A stretch of 64,000 nucleotides of DNA from Siphonodentalium dalli (Eukaryota > Mollusca > Scaphopoda > Gadilida > Siphonodentaliidae), in assembly GCA_032622095.1 (NCBI GenBank), contig CP136066.1:53722609-53786608 (forward strand), written 5' to 3'. Below the pieces are notes generated by a model. That model saw only the letters and a list, made by a program, of their open reading frames with translations, had not been told where the DNA came from and did not search any database. A program made the position numbers and the translations under genes. Position 1 is the stretch's first letter. The number at the start of each line of letters is the position of its first letter. Shown here piece after piece: positions 51,553 through 62,766 of the stretch.

Positions 51553-52646
51553 TACTAATCCATGTGATGCTCCGGTGCAAAAGGAAGTGATTCAATTTCC
51601 AGCTATGGCAGTAATTGTCAGAGAATTCGTTCACTAAATTCCTTTATAGTATTCACAATACAAATATACCTTTTTCTATTCTGATTTCATTTATCCATTC
51701 AATTTTCCAGTACATTGTATAATAATGTATAATTCTTTTTTTGTTGTACTTATTTTGCTCAGTAATGTCATATACCATTGATTCATAGCATTCAATGCTT
51801 GTTCAACTTTGACTAGTTCCAATTATAAAATCTTGAATTTTTCGTCCAATTCAATGTTCACACTAAACTGTTCTCCACTCTGAGTCCTGTTCACAATCCA
51901 TGATGGCATGAATATTCTGTGGCAACTTCATTTTTTCACAATAATAAATGTATATAAACGCTTCTGAAGACTAGCTAAAACTACTTCAACTAGATGATAG
52001 CCGTTGTCTTCGCTGTATACATGTAGTTGTTGTGTGTATAAAAATAATTGTCAAAAAAAGTAGATTTGAAATATGTTCGACTCGCCAGCACTACGGTGAA
52101 AACCCGAATGAAGGGAATATACCCAAAAAAGCGGACCTCCACCTTATGCAATTATCTGGTTTTGCTCAAATCTACAAAAAAATAAGACAGTGTAGGGCCA
52201 TGATGAATTGATAAATTACTTGTCATGTATGTTTGCATAATCGCCGGTGGCGAAAACAAATTGTTAATGTCGCTGAACTTTCGATTACGGTTGTTCAATT
52301 TGAGGTTCGATTTCGATGTGAAACCCATTGCTTTGTGTGTAAACTGGGTCGTTCCTAAGTTCAGTAGAAATCCTTTGATGTTAATTTGTTGGTAAATACT
52401 GTACGATAATGCCCTAAGTAATCGACTCTAACTACAGCAGAATTATGGGTAACTTTTCAGGATTTAGTTGGAAATATGGCTTGTTGCCATTCATCTCGGG
52501 GAGAGCTTTCCGATGAATGGCAACAAGCCATATTTCCGACTAAATCCTGAAAAGTTACCCATAATTCTGCTGTAGTTAAAGAGTCGATTACTTAGGGAAT
52601 TACTGTAGATATGATTTTTATAATTGATAGATTCCATATGTTTCAG
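51553..52646 (+). other. Remainder of intron 8
   Basis: Ordinary AT-rich intron sequence, with a P2 palindromic element at 52397-52607 about 40 bp before exon 9. No exon or other named feature was found. Confidence 0.7.
52397..52607. repeat. P2 palindromic MITE copy
   Basis: A long near-perfect inverted repeat. The arms run from taatgccctaagtaatcgac through ggcttgttgccattcatc to a small loop at gagagctttccga and back. Related copies are at 55064-55281, 61704-61920 and half of one at 63307-63416. Non-coding. Confidence 0.85.
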
Positions 52647-52785
52647 CTATCTGATAAGTTCAGTAACTCTATGATGTTTGTTGGCGAGCGATGTATATGG
52701 TACAGAGTTGTTTCCCTTGATGATTTGGTGTCGCTGAAACATAAACATCCTAAGGCGAAAATAATCATTGGTAACACAGAGATCG
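52647..52785 (+). CDS. XDH: XDH exon 9, start of FAD domain
   Basis: After catatgtttcag the exon encodes LSDKFSNSMMFVGERCIWYR and on to IIIGNTEI plus one base, donor gtaagt. It matches the mammalian segment [20 protein letters not shown]...LVVGNTEIG. The GNTEIG motif contributes to the FAD pyrophosphate site in this family. It starts in phase 0, compatible with any number of 75-nt exon-8 copies upstream. Confidence 0.96.
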
Positions 52786-53032
52786 GTAAGTCTGACCTGA
52801 AACAGATGCTACAAGTAGAGTTCTTCCCCTTGTTGTGCTTTTTTGCTTACGGTGTTCAGTTTGTGTTAGACTTCTTACCAAACTGTTCTATCAGTCATAA
52901 TAGCATGGGAATATGAGAATAATTGAGATGTTAATGTATTGGTTATGTTTATTTTTATTCCCAAGAAAATGGTTTCAAGTGAATATTTGAGATTTGCATT
53001 TAACAGGATCATGTTGAATAAAACATTGTATT

Positions 53033-53287
53033 CAAGCCTTGAAATAGGGTGTTTGTCATTTGCAGAATGAGGTCCCCAGAGTGTGAATTTAGTGATGCTA
53101 CCCCGCATAGCGGGCTAGCATCACCAAATTCACCCTCTGGGGACCTCATTCTGCTTACACCTCAGCAGAATGAGGTTCCCAGAGGGTGAATTTGGTGATG
53201 CTAGCCCGCTATGCGGGGGTAGCATCACTAAATTCACCCTCTGGGGACCTCATTCTGCAAATGACAGACACACTATTTCAAGGCTTG
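53033..53287. repeat. P1 palindromic MITE, full-length copy in intron 9
   Basis: A 255-bp double palindrome with ends caagccttgaaata and tatttcaaggcttg, very close in sequence to 38230-38483 and 37223-37476. Confidence 0.88.
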
Positions 53288-53469
53288 GTTGTATTCTAGA
53301 CCTGCCTGTGTTTTCTAAATATTTTTTCCCTGATGTTCATAAACCAGCTAATAAAATTGCATGATGTGGCCCAATGTAAATTTAATGGTCATTGATTCAA
53401 AACCAAACTTTCGACATGTCTCTGGGAAGATATTAATAGACTTTAATCTGAATATCCTGTACATTTCAG

Positions 53470-53637
53470 GTGTTGATATGAACATAAGGAAGCAACACTT
53501 CCCAGTATTAATTCACGCATGTGGCATCCCAGAACTGTCAGAGATAGAATTTAGAGAGGACAGCATGCAGATCGGGTCATCTGTCACCCTATCAAAATTA
53601 GAGGCAGCCATATCAAAAGCAAAGAAGGAACAGCCGG
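53470..53637 (+). CDS. XDH: XDH exon 10, FAD domain
   Basis: Encodes GVDMNIRKQHFPVLIHACGI then PELSEIEFREDSMQIGSSVT and ends KKEQP plus one base, donor gtatta. It aligns with [22 protein letters not shown]...GISFGAACPLS of mammalian XDH. The FAD-binding half-domain continues into exon 11. Confidence 0.95.
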
Positions 53638-55482
53638 GTATTATATTGTGTTATTTCTAGTCAAATTGCTCCTGACACGATCCTGTTAGGTTGTAGCTGC
53701 CAGCATATGGAGTATGTTATATTAACCAGGGTCCACGGTTTGCACTGTCATTGGCCAATGGCCAATGTTCGAAATTGGCCAAAGAAAGTTTTATTTGGCT
53801 AAAACTTTGTTTAAGTACACTGCCAGTCAAAACCGATGACCCCAATCGAAGTCATTCCTTGTAATCATATACAAGGCCTGCTGATTTCATAATTTTGTGT
53901 AACCTATTTTTTGTTCACCTACTTTCACTACAAGAATGTTTACACAAACTGTTATAGCACTACTGCTGGTATTAATATGAATCGTACGTGACACGTAGTG
54001 GGGCAACCACACATGCTGTGCCTCAAATTTGCCTTTTATCGGCGACATATAGCGCTAAGAATAATTTATGTAACATCACGCAGTGATCACGATGGAGATG
54101 ACATGCCAACTTGACAAGACGTGTCGTGGATTGTGCAATCTTGTCTGGATTCTGGCCCACAAATCCAATATGATGTCAGAAACCGTGTCATGACGTCTTC
54201 ATTTTTCGATTTAATTAAGGTAACCAAAGAAATTGGTCTAATGAATTAATAGACCTAAATCACATGTGAATTCTTCATAAGTTGTGAATTAGTTACTTTC
54301 ATTTTCATCGCGATGCTTCATTACCAATTCCGCGTTTTTTGCAATCTCCACACTGTTGCTAACCGGAAGTCATGTGATAATTTCGCCAAAATCCATACCC
54401 GCGACCTAAAAAATCACTGATGGATATAGAAAAAAAATATATGACGTCATCCACATGCCTAAGGTATAAGCACCCTTGGTGGTTGCTATTACCTAGCAAT
54501 GACAGTGAATGAGTAATAATTAAGTTGAGAATTGGTGATTGCGACACCTACTGAAAACTTTTGCATGATGTATTCGTTCGCTTCATTTTCATGTTAGGTA
54601 ACCTCCAGGCAAACTGAACGGTCGATTGCCTCAAATTTGCAGGCCAGCAGTACATTTTAATAGAACATTAATATTTGAATAGCTTTAAAAACTACCAAAA
54701 CAATTGTAAGTGACATATTGTTCAAATCCAACACAGTCTCCCAATAACAACATGCAGATACACATGATTGGCTTGAAGTGATGCAGGCATTTCGTTCATC
54801 AGCCAATAACTACACTTGAGTTAATGATTTATGAACATCGGAAACTTTGATGATAACATATGGCGAAATGTACCGATTCCTATGGGAGCTAACTGTGTGA
54901 ATGTACAGGGTGTGTGATTATTTAAGAAACTTTCAGATATTAAGTTCAATAAAGAACCATATGAATATAAATAATTCTGCTCTTGTATTATCTATTTTTT
55001 TGTCTGTCATCTGCTTTTATTACCTTAACTCCTCTACCAATGAGTACATTGTATTAGATCAGTACAGTAATGCTCTATGTAATCGACTTCTTAACCACAG
55101 CAGAATTATGTGTAACTTTTCAGGATTTAGTCGGAAATATGACTTGTTGCCATTCATCGGAAAGCTCTCGGGGAGAGCTTTCCGATGAATGGCAACAAGC
55201 CATATTTGCGACTTAATCCTGAAAAGTTACCCATAATTCTGCTGTGGTTATATAAGAAGTCGATTACTTAGAGCATTACTGAATACTATTTAACTGAATT
55301 AAATGTAGCCAGAATATATTTCATGCTTTGACACTGACAATGCGGAAAACACCATTCACAACTGACACTCAAAAATGCACATCATTTGTGACACATCTGT
55401 AAAGACCTTTGGAACTGAATGGGAGAGTCCCATCTGGAGTAAACGGATTGAATTTAGTGATGGATCTATTTTTTTTCTTCAG
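53638..55482 (+). other. Intron 10 of XDH
   Basis: Contains a segment (about 54590-54650) that is an inverted match to 43800-43850 (core ctgcaaatttgaggc), and a P2 palindrome at 55064-55281. It ends in a strong tract atttttttttcttcag. Nothing else was recognised. Confidence 0.7.
55064..55281. repeat. P2 palindromic MITE copy
   Basis: A long inverted repeat of the same family as 52397-52607, with ends cagtaatgctctatgtaatc and gattacttagagcattactg. Confidence 0.85.
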
Positions 55483-55559
55483 AATACAAGACAAGAGTAT
55501 TGACAGCGTTTGAAGATATTCTGAAATGGTTTGCTGGAAAACAGGTCAAGAATGCTGCA
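55483..55559 (+). CDS. XDH: XDH exon 11, FAD domain
   Basis: Encodes EYKTRVLTAFEDILKWFAGK followed by QVKNAA, ending phase 0. It matches the VLEQLRWFAGKQVKSVAS segment of mammalian XDH. The donor gtatgt at 55560 is itself the first unit of a 37-bp tandem repeat. Confidence 0.95.
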
Positions 55560-55805
55560 GTATGTACCAAATACTTCTTATATATATAAACACGCAGTAT
55601 GTACCAAATACTTCTTATATATATAAACATGTTGTATGTGCCATATACTTCTTATATATATAAACACGCAGTATGTACCAAATGCTTCTTATATATATAA
55701 ACATGTTGTATGTGCCATATACTTCTTATATATATAAATATGTTGTATGTGCCATATACTTCTTATATATATAAACACGCAGTATGTACCAAATACTTCT
55801 TCCCG
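55560..55805 (+). repeat. Seven 37-bp tandem repeats starting at the exon 11 donor
   Basis: The string gtatgt recurs at 55560, 55597, 55634, 55671, 55708, 55745 and 55782, exactly 37 bp apart. Two unit types occur: gtatgtaccaaatacttctt (units 1, 2, 4, 7, with unit 4 reading aaatgc) and gtatgtgccatatacttctt (3, 5, 6). Units 2, 4 and 7 are preceded by cgca, like the gca that ends exon 11. Each unit therefore duplicates the donor and the last bases of the exon. Confidence 0.92.
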
Positions 55806-56712
55806 TGTAAAAAAAATAATAATTTGGAAGCGTATTCATGTATTTATTTTGAAAAATGGAATTAAAATAGGAAGTCGATAGAACTAGAACTCATTGATAA
55901 GCTGATCAAATGCACTGGCTTACAAGGGCAAGGTCAATAATGTTACGCCAATGTATTCTCTTATATACTGTGATTGGCTTTAATTTCGTGGGCCTCAATT
56001 TTCGTGGTTTCTTATAAAAAGGCCATTTCGTTGGGACGTGAATTCGTGGATCAGGTATCATATTTATGCACATCAACAGGTCCTACAATAGCAGGTTTAT
56101 GACATATTTGAGTAGACATTATTGAGAAATCGGCGCCGAAAGGCATCACGCAATCCGTGTACTAATAGCTATTGGCTTCATTTCACACGCTAATGAGGTA
56201 GTCATTTATTGTTTTATGTAACCTGCGCGTCGTTAAACCATTAGCCTTTATTAAGAGTTCAATTCATTGAGCATTGTCTATACAAAGCATTATGGCAGGG
56301 ATCAGAGCATGCTGTATATGTGTTAAATGTTCTGAATGTAAATATTGTTTATGATCATGACTGATATCTTAATAAAATTAATTTCATTTCATTTCGTCTA
56401 CCGCATATTTTTTGTTAACCCATTTTACGACATGTCGAAAACAAACTTCATGCCCGATATTCATTTCGATTTCATGTATTGAGATTTTTTCTGACTTACT
56501 CTGAGTCAATTATTTCGTTGGGTTTTGATTTCGTGGTTTGGTCGAACCACGAAATCAACGAACAATGAACCCCCACGAATAAAATGGATTTTACAGTATG
56601 CAGGACTCCCTATGGGAGACTCGCATATATAAGAGAATGCATTTCCACAGGGTTTTCTTAAAAAATTCAGGAAGCACCAGTGTTAAAGCTGCATGGCTGT
56701 TTGACATACCTC

Positions 56713-57112
56713 TTAACCCTTTACCCAACAAACCGGCCAAAACCGGCCAAATAAAGCTTCAACAGCCTAAAATATCTTCGGTCTGTCTCAATAGAACCAT
56801 ACAAATATGGATATCATTGGAACCGGCTCCTTGACCACATTGTGATAGTTACAGTTATGCCCTGTGCCAATGCATTCTCTTATATATGCGAGTCGACCAT
56901 AGGTCGCCTCGCATATATAAGAGAATGCATTGGCCTAAAAAAAATCTTTTTTTAACACTTTTTACCATTTTTTCTTACATTCTTTAACAATTTTATAATT
57001 TTTAATGTGTTAAGCCAATGCATTCTCTTATATATGCGAGGCGACCTATGGTCGACTCGCATATATAAGAGAATGCATTGGCACAGGGCCGTTCTGTTGG
57101 GTAAAGGGTTAA
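56713..57112. mobile_element. TTAA-ended inverted-repeat element with two nested palindromes (P3)
   Basis: The ends are a perfect 18-bp inverted repeat: ttaaccctttacccaaca (56713-56730) and tgttgggtaaagggttaa (57095-57112). TTAA at each tip followed by CCCTTT is the pattern of piggyBac-type target duplications. Inside are two mutually similar P3 palindromes (56866-56933 and 57013-57082) with arms gccaatgcattctcttatat. There is no transposase ORF, so this would be a non-autonomous element of about 400 bp. Confidence 0.75.
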
Positions 57113-57466
57113 AGCAAGCTGCATGGCAGTTTGAAGCCTGAAATTAAGATAACTTGTGTTGCATCATGGTCCAGTTCCATAAGTTGTAAATATGTTAAAT
57201 ACTATTTTACTGACTTATATACCACAGAAAGACTTCAAGTCATAGGATTTAGAATAATCTGTTCCGAACTTTTTTTCAGTATGGAACAATGAAGAGCATT
57301 CATTGTTGGTTTATTGCTGTTTTTAAAAAATCCTAGAAAATAAAGAGCATTTGTCTCATTTCAGTGCGAAAAATTCCTGTTACTTCGGTAAGTTTTTTTC
57401 AGAGTACATAAAACATAAAGATGGATTGTCCACCCTCTGTTTAATCATTTGTGAATCTGCTTGCAG

Positions 57467-57560
57467 TGCATAGGTGGAAACATAATGACGGCTAGTCCAA
57501 TCTCAGATCTGAACCCACTGTTGGTAGCTATTGGTGCTAAACTCACCATCTTATCTGAAG
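57467..57560 (+). CDS. XDH: XDH exon 12, FAD-binding core
   Basis: After gcttgcag it encodes [20 protein letters not shown] and on to ILSE plus one base, donor gtaagc. The [14 protein letters not shown] motif is the most diagnostic XDH FAD-site segment; GGNI rather than GGHI argues against a vertebrate-type aldehyde oxidase. Confidence 0.97.
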
Positions 57561-57589
57561 GTAAGCCAGCCCTGGTTGATAACATTGCA

Positions 57590-57815
57590 CTCACACTCAT
57601 GTTGCCAGGTAAACCAGAGGCAATCACCAGCTTCACTCACACTCATGTTGCCAGGTAAACCAGAGGCAATCACCAGCTGAACTCACACTCATGTTGCCAG
57701 GTAAACCAGAGCCAATCACCAGCTGAACTCACACTCATGTTGCCAGGTAAACCAGAGGCAATCACCAGCTGCACTCACACTCACGTTGCCAGGTAAACCA
57801 GAGGCAATCACCAGC
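57590..57815 (+). repeat. Five 46-bp tandem repeats downstream of exon 12
   Basis: The string gttgccaggtaaaccagagg (one unit has gagcc) starts at 57601, 57647, 57693, 57739 and 57785, an exact 46-bp period. Each unit contains ccaggtaaac, a good 5' splice-site match, and the true exon 12 donor (gtaagccag) lies 40 bp upstream. The repeats are in the intron. Confidence 0.92.
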
Positions 57816-60189
57816 TGGATAATGCACTGAACTTAATCCCAGATCTCATGGAAAACCAACAAATCTGTCTTAACTAAAAATTACATGTGATAATAACATT
57901 GTTCTCTCCCCATACCACTCTAATCTCATTAACCATTATTTATTCGTTTAATGTATATTTATTGTAGAGCCCTGCGAACCTTAAATTTTAGGTCGAACTG
58001 AACCTTGAAACCAAATCTTGATTTCGAATCGAATCAAACATCGAATCCTATACCATTATACTGTGTCGTCACGGACTCGTGATAGTGGACAATTGAAGTA
58101 GAAGTAAATATTAACAATTGAGTGTTTTTCAGGCAATGTTTTCTATGGAGTGGTGCTGTCGATTTGCTTCAGATTTTGGCAATGTTATAGAATGCTACAT
58201 TCCTCCTGTTGGCATAGCACCTGAATACTCATAACTAATCAGTTTCACGCACCGAAACAAGTCCATAATATGTCTTTAAACAATAAACAATTCTTTGAAC
58301 GCAGTCAGTTATTATTCTAGCACATGACATTATTAGCATGATATGGCGCTATATATTAATTAATAGGTCACCCTTTCACAGCGCATAATGCCACAGTAAT
58401 ATAATGCTGTTGCAAAAAGTGATTATTACTACTGCAATTACTACTGCTGATTGCCGTAGCTAATTTCGAGGGATGTTAGACATTTTCTGTCTGCAGCACT
58501 TGGATTGTGCGTCTACATTTTGTGATTCATGATCATTCCATGGTGTTTGAATTGCTCATTTTGCAGAACCAACTAAAAGATTTGATACAGCCCGAATTCA
58601 TGTCAACGGTTTCGAACCGGACCGAATCTTCACATCAGTTTTGAATCGAACCAAATCTCGAATGGTTCTCAGGGCCCTAATTTATTGTAACAATGTTTAA
58701 TCTATATTTGAAACCCCTGGTTGTGAATAACATTAATTCGGAACTCATTATCATCAGTTAACCCTTTCTTTATTGAATGGATTCTCCTGTTCAGTTATAA
58801 AAGTATACATCGGAATGGTCTATTATTCATCTAGAGGGGTATTCAGGAAATATCAACAGACGACACATAATAAAAGTTCAGAAGAAATCCTATTTATTGC
58901 AGGGAAATGTTCAGATAATATGTTCAACAAACCATCTATGGTTGAATTTATTATCTGAACATTTCCTAATGGATAATTACTCATCAATGAGTATTTGATG
59001 TAGAAAGAGTTGAACTTACTGCCTGGGGCAGTGTTCACACTGGGCTGAAAAAATATGTTGGCTAAATTAAATCTTCAATTTCTGGTCTCACAATTAATGC
59101 ATATTTTTGTTTTATTTAACATCTAACATTCTATATAATTATGTCCATACGTTCAAATATCATGTCTAGACTTCTTAATCCCACCATTGTTACTTGACAA
59201 TATACCACTACCCATCATCTACCATTCAGCCTTATGACAGACAAAGGATTCATTAGTGTTGATCCACATTACTGTTTTATTGTATTTGGTGGCCCATTGT
59301 TTGTTAGTACACTGTCATGAGTGCCTTTTGTTACCCATTAAGCTGTATCACCTAATCAATTAGCAGATGATCATACTATAAATTTGATTCTCTTGTCACT
59401 CATGTTACAAATTCAATTTGTGTCTTTCAATTAAATTTCCGATTTGTGGACGTCACATACGTCCCAGCTATGGGGTACACCGGCTCGGTTATAGATCATA
59501 AACTGATCAGCTGTTCCGATGACGCTATTATTTCGAGTTGCAGTGTTTTAGTGTCAAAATTAGCATATGACAGCATGAACCCTGCTGCCTGCACCCAATG
59601 ATGGTTGTAGTTGATATTGGTATTGCGTGCACTCTCATATCATAAGATAATCTAGTCCATTGATATCTTGTTTAATCTTTAATCCCCATGGTAATGGCTA
59701 ATAGTGCATGACGCACATACTAATCCAAAAGTAAACAAATTGGTGACACAGTGGCAAGTCTGGATCTAGTGTGTCTGACATTTGCAGAATTTAGTTCCAC
59801 TATCCCGCACAGTGGCTAGCATTACCAAATTCACCATCTGGAGACCTTATTCTGCTTTGGCCTCATCTTCTGGGAAGTATCTATATTCTTAAATTACCAT
59901 TGCTTTTAGTTACTTTTTCCCTTCAATTGAGATGATGTGACAAATACTTGTTCTACATTTCCACACAGCCCATACATTTTGCACCACCTGTATTATGTGT
60001 GAAACTCATATGGAAAATATGTTTTAACCCTTTAGAGAGTATTTATAATGTCAAATACATGACGTCATGTGTGAGTTTAATGTTAACGTCATAGTATTTA
60101 TTATCAAATTCGGGTCAAATGGGTCCAATAATTTGATTTAATTGATGTTTATTGTCTGCCGACCCAACGGGTTCGGAGGACTATTATAA

Positions 60190-60830
60190 TCAGCCTGTGC
60201 GTCTGTCCGTGCGTCCGTCCGTCCGAGGTTTCCGGATGATAACTTTAGTTAGAGTGAACCAAATTAAATTAAATTTGGTATGTGGGTTTACTAGCAGAAT
60301 AGACAGGTCAAGTTCGAATTCTGGTTCCGTCCGCCAATTTTCACCAGAGTTATGTCCCCTTTTCGACTTAGAATTTGACCGTCTGTTAACATTTTTGGTT
60401 TCCGACCGATAACTCCAGTTTGGATTATTTGATCTGAACCAAAGTCAGTATGTGTATTTTCCAGCTAAAGATACAGGCCAAGTTCGAATATGGGTTCCGT
60501 CCAATTATTTTTACATGAGTTACGGCCCTTTTTCGACTTAGAATTTGACCGTCTGTTAACATTTTTGGTTTCCGACCGATAACTCCAGTTTGGATTATTT
60601 GATCTGAACCAAAGTTGTCATGTGTCTTTCTCCCAGCAAAACACAGGTCAAGTTCGAATTCGGGTTCCGCCCGCCAATTTTCACCAGAGTTATGTCCCTT
60701 TTTGTCTTAGAATTTTTGCCAATTTGAGGTTTCCAGATAACTTTAGTAAATGTGTACTGAATGAAATTAAATTTGGTATGTAGGTTTACTAGCACTAAAG
60801 ACAGGTTTTTATGCGCAAACAACGGTCGTA
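60190..60830 (+). repeat. About 171-bp tandem repeat, roughly four units
   Basis: The block gaccgtctgttaacattttt starts near 60376 and again at 60547, and its neighbour aactccagtttggattattt recurs with the same period. More diverged units lie on either side, with gataacttta-type variants and caggtcaagttcgaat. A related single unit is at about 63500-63720. The start contains a gtccgtccgtcc run. Non-coding. Confidence 0.8.
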
Positions 60831-61066
60831 TCAAGCCGACACTTAGAGGCGGACATGAGGTCTACCGACCTTTTATTTTCTGTTTACATGTGCTATTACT
60901 AGTATAATCTACTACACTTATACATTGGGACATTATTTTAATAAAAATATCTCATATACAATTCATTTATAAATCAGGTGATTAATTGAAGTGATATCTA
61001 CATAAAAATGACTCTTCCTGAAACGACATATATGTCATTCCACTCGCGAACTGTACGGCGATATAT

Positions 61067-61130
61067 ATAATAATAATAATAATAATATTTATATAGCGCC
61101 TATCCCCAGCAAGGGGCCCTAAGCGCTTAT
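61067..61130 (-). mobile_element. Retroelement 3' tail
   Basis: Read on the minus strand it is taagcgcttagggccccttg, then ggcgctatataaat and an att repeat. That is the usual 3' end of many invertebrate SINEs and LINEs. The body of the element is not recognisable. Confidence 0.55.
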
Positions 61131-61579
61131 ATGTCATTCACTCGCCAAAGAGTTAAGCCATTTTGCTTTTCACTAAATTTCCTTATTTTACTTTCTAAGA
61201 GGCTTTTTGATCAACCTGCCATTGCATTACTCTGACTTTGTCTCTGTCAGTCCATGGTGGTGTTCGCTTACCCTGTCAATCGAATTAACTGGTAACACAC
61301 ACTTACTTATAATGTTTAAATATTAAAACAAGGGAGGATGTGGAATGTTTAGATGGACTTACATAGAAAACTACTTAATTGTTAAGCTTGTACGTACAAT
61401 ACCTGAAGGAATGTATGCCTCACATAAATAAGAGAATTAACTGGCTTACAAGGTCAAGGTAAACATTGTTAGGCCAATGTATTCTATAATATATGCATTG
61501 GCACAGTGTTTTTGCAGTCTGAGAAGGGTTCATTATGATCTTTGAAGAAGTTGATATTTGACATTTAATTTTTTTTCAG

Positions 61580-61692
61580 GGAGAGGTCGTAGAGAGGTCA
61601 TCATGGATCAGGCATTTTTCAAATCTTACAGGAAGACGTGTGTGGATGATGATGACATTCTCCTAAGTATTACCATTCGATACACAAAACCT
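61580..61692 (+). CDS. XDH: XDH exon 13, FAD domain
   Basis: Encodes GRGRREVIMDQAFFKSYRKT followed by CVDDDDILLSITIRYTKP, donor gtgagt, phase 0 at its end. It matches the [25 protein letters not shown] segment of mammalian XDH. A P2 palindrome starts only 12 bp after the exon end. Confidence 0.95.
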
Positions 61693-61703
61693 GTGAGTTT
61701 ACC

Positions 61704-61920
61704 TACAGTAATGCCCTAAGTAATCGACTCCTTAACCACAGCAGAATTATGGGTAACTGTTTAGGATTTAGTCGGAAATATGGCTTGTTGCCATTCATCG
61801 GAAAGCTCTCAGTGAGAGCTATCAGATGAATGGCAACAAGCCATAATTCCGACTAAATCCTGAAAAGTTACCCATAATTATGCTGTTGTTGAGAATTCGA
61901 TTACTTAGGGTATTACTGTA
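61704..61920. repeat. P2 palindromic MITE abutting the exon 13 donor
   Basis: A 217-bp inverted repeat from tacagtaatgccctaagtaa to ttacttagggtattactgta. Only 11 intron bases separate it from exon 13. Confidence 0.87.
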
Positions 61921-62584
61921 GCCTGGAAATAGCATGTCGGACATTTTCAGAATGAGGTTCCCCGAGCAGTGTCGCTGGAGAGGGGTGCATGGTGGCAATT
62001 GCCCCCCTACCCTCAAGGCAGGGGTATAGGGGGGCAAGAGTGCCCTTCCAACATGCCCAGATGCCCCTTGAAACTTGCATGCTTAATTTTAGAGAGATGT
62101 GTTTCAAAGATGTCAGTTGATATCAGCGACAGTATATTAGAATATTAGCACGAGAATTAGAATCTTCGATTTTAATAGTGAAAAGTTTAAACGAAAGAGA
62201 ACAAATTTGGTTCGTAATAAAAATTGGTCTCTCGGAGTAAGTCACTCGAGTAGGCCTTGTATAATTACAGTGTCACATTAAACACACACTATGGCGCAGC
62301 TGTTCATTATGAAACTGCCACTACAAACTAAGCAGCCCCACTGGGAGGTAATTAAACATGCCTGTTGTTCCTGAATGTCCAGCTAATCTCACAACACAAA
62401 CTGAAGACAGTTCAAGCCCATGTGGTAATTTCGACAATTCGCTCTGGAACAATACTGGACTCTCACTGGAGACGCATGACATAATTATGTTTCTAAAGTT
62501 TTTGGCATGGTGTCAGTGCTTGGTGTGTGTGATTACCCTAAACACGCATCCATTTATTTTGACGGTATTCATATATTTCCACAG

Positions 62585-62766
62585 AATGAATACTTCATGG
62601 GATACAAGCAGGCTAATCGGCGAGATGACGACATAGCCATTGTTAACAGCGGCATGAGAGTTGTTATAGGTTCCAATCAGATTATAGAAGACATCTCGCT
62701 TTGTTTTGGGGGAATGGCGATCACCACCAGGGTAGCTACCATAACAATGGCAGCATTAAAGGGGTG
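62585..62766 (+). CDS. XDH: XDH exon 14, end of FAD domain
   Basis: After tatttccacag it encodes NEYFMGYKQANRRDDDIAIV, NSGMRVVI and CFGGMA, ending ALKG plus two bases, donor gtgagt. It matches [25 protein letters not shown] of mammals. RRDDDIA is XDH-like; in mammalian XDH this loop region includes residues involved in NAD+ access. Confidence 0.96.

Larger units (their letters stand above)
57816..61579 (+). other. Remainder of intron 12
   Basis: Holds a copy of the dispersed repeat also at 26625-26820 (58120-58290), a P4 element (58757-59010), a P1 fragment (59768-59855), the 171-bp tandem repeat (60190-60830), a retroelement 3' tail (61067-61130) and a P3 fragment (61413-61505). It ends in a pyrimidine tract and ttttttcag. 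No exon was found. Confidence 0.75.
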
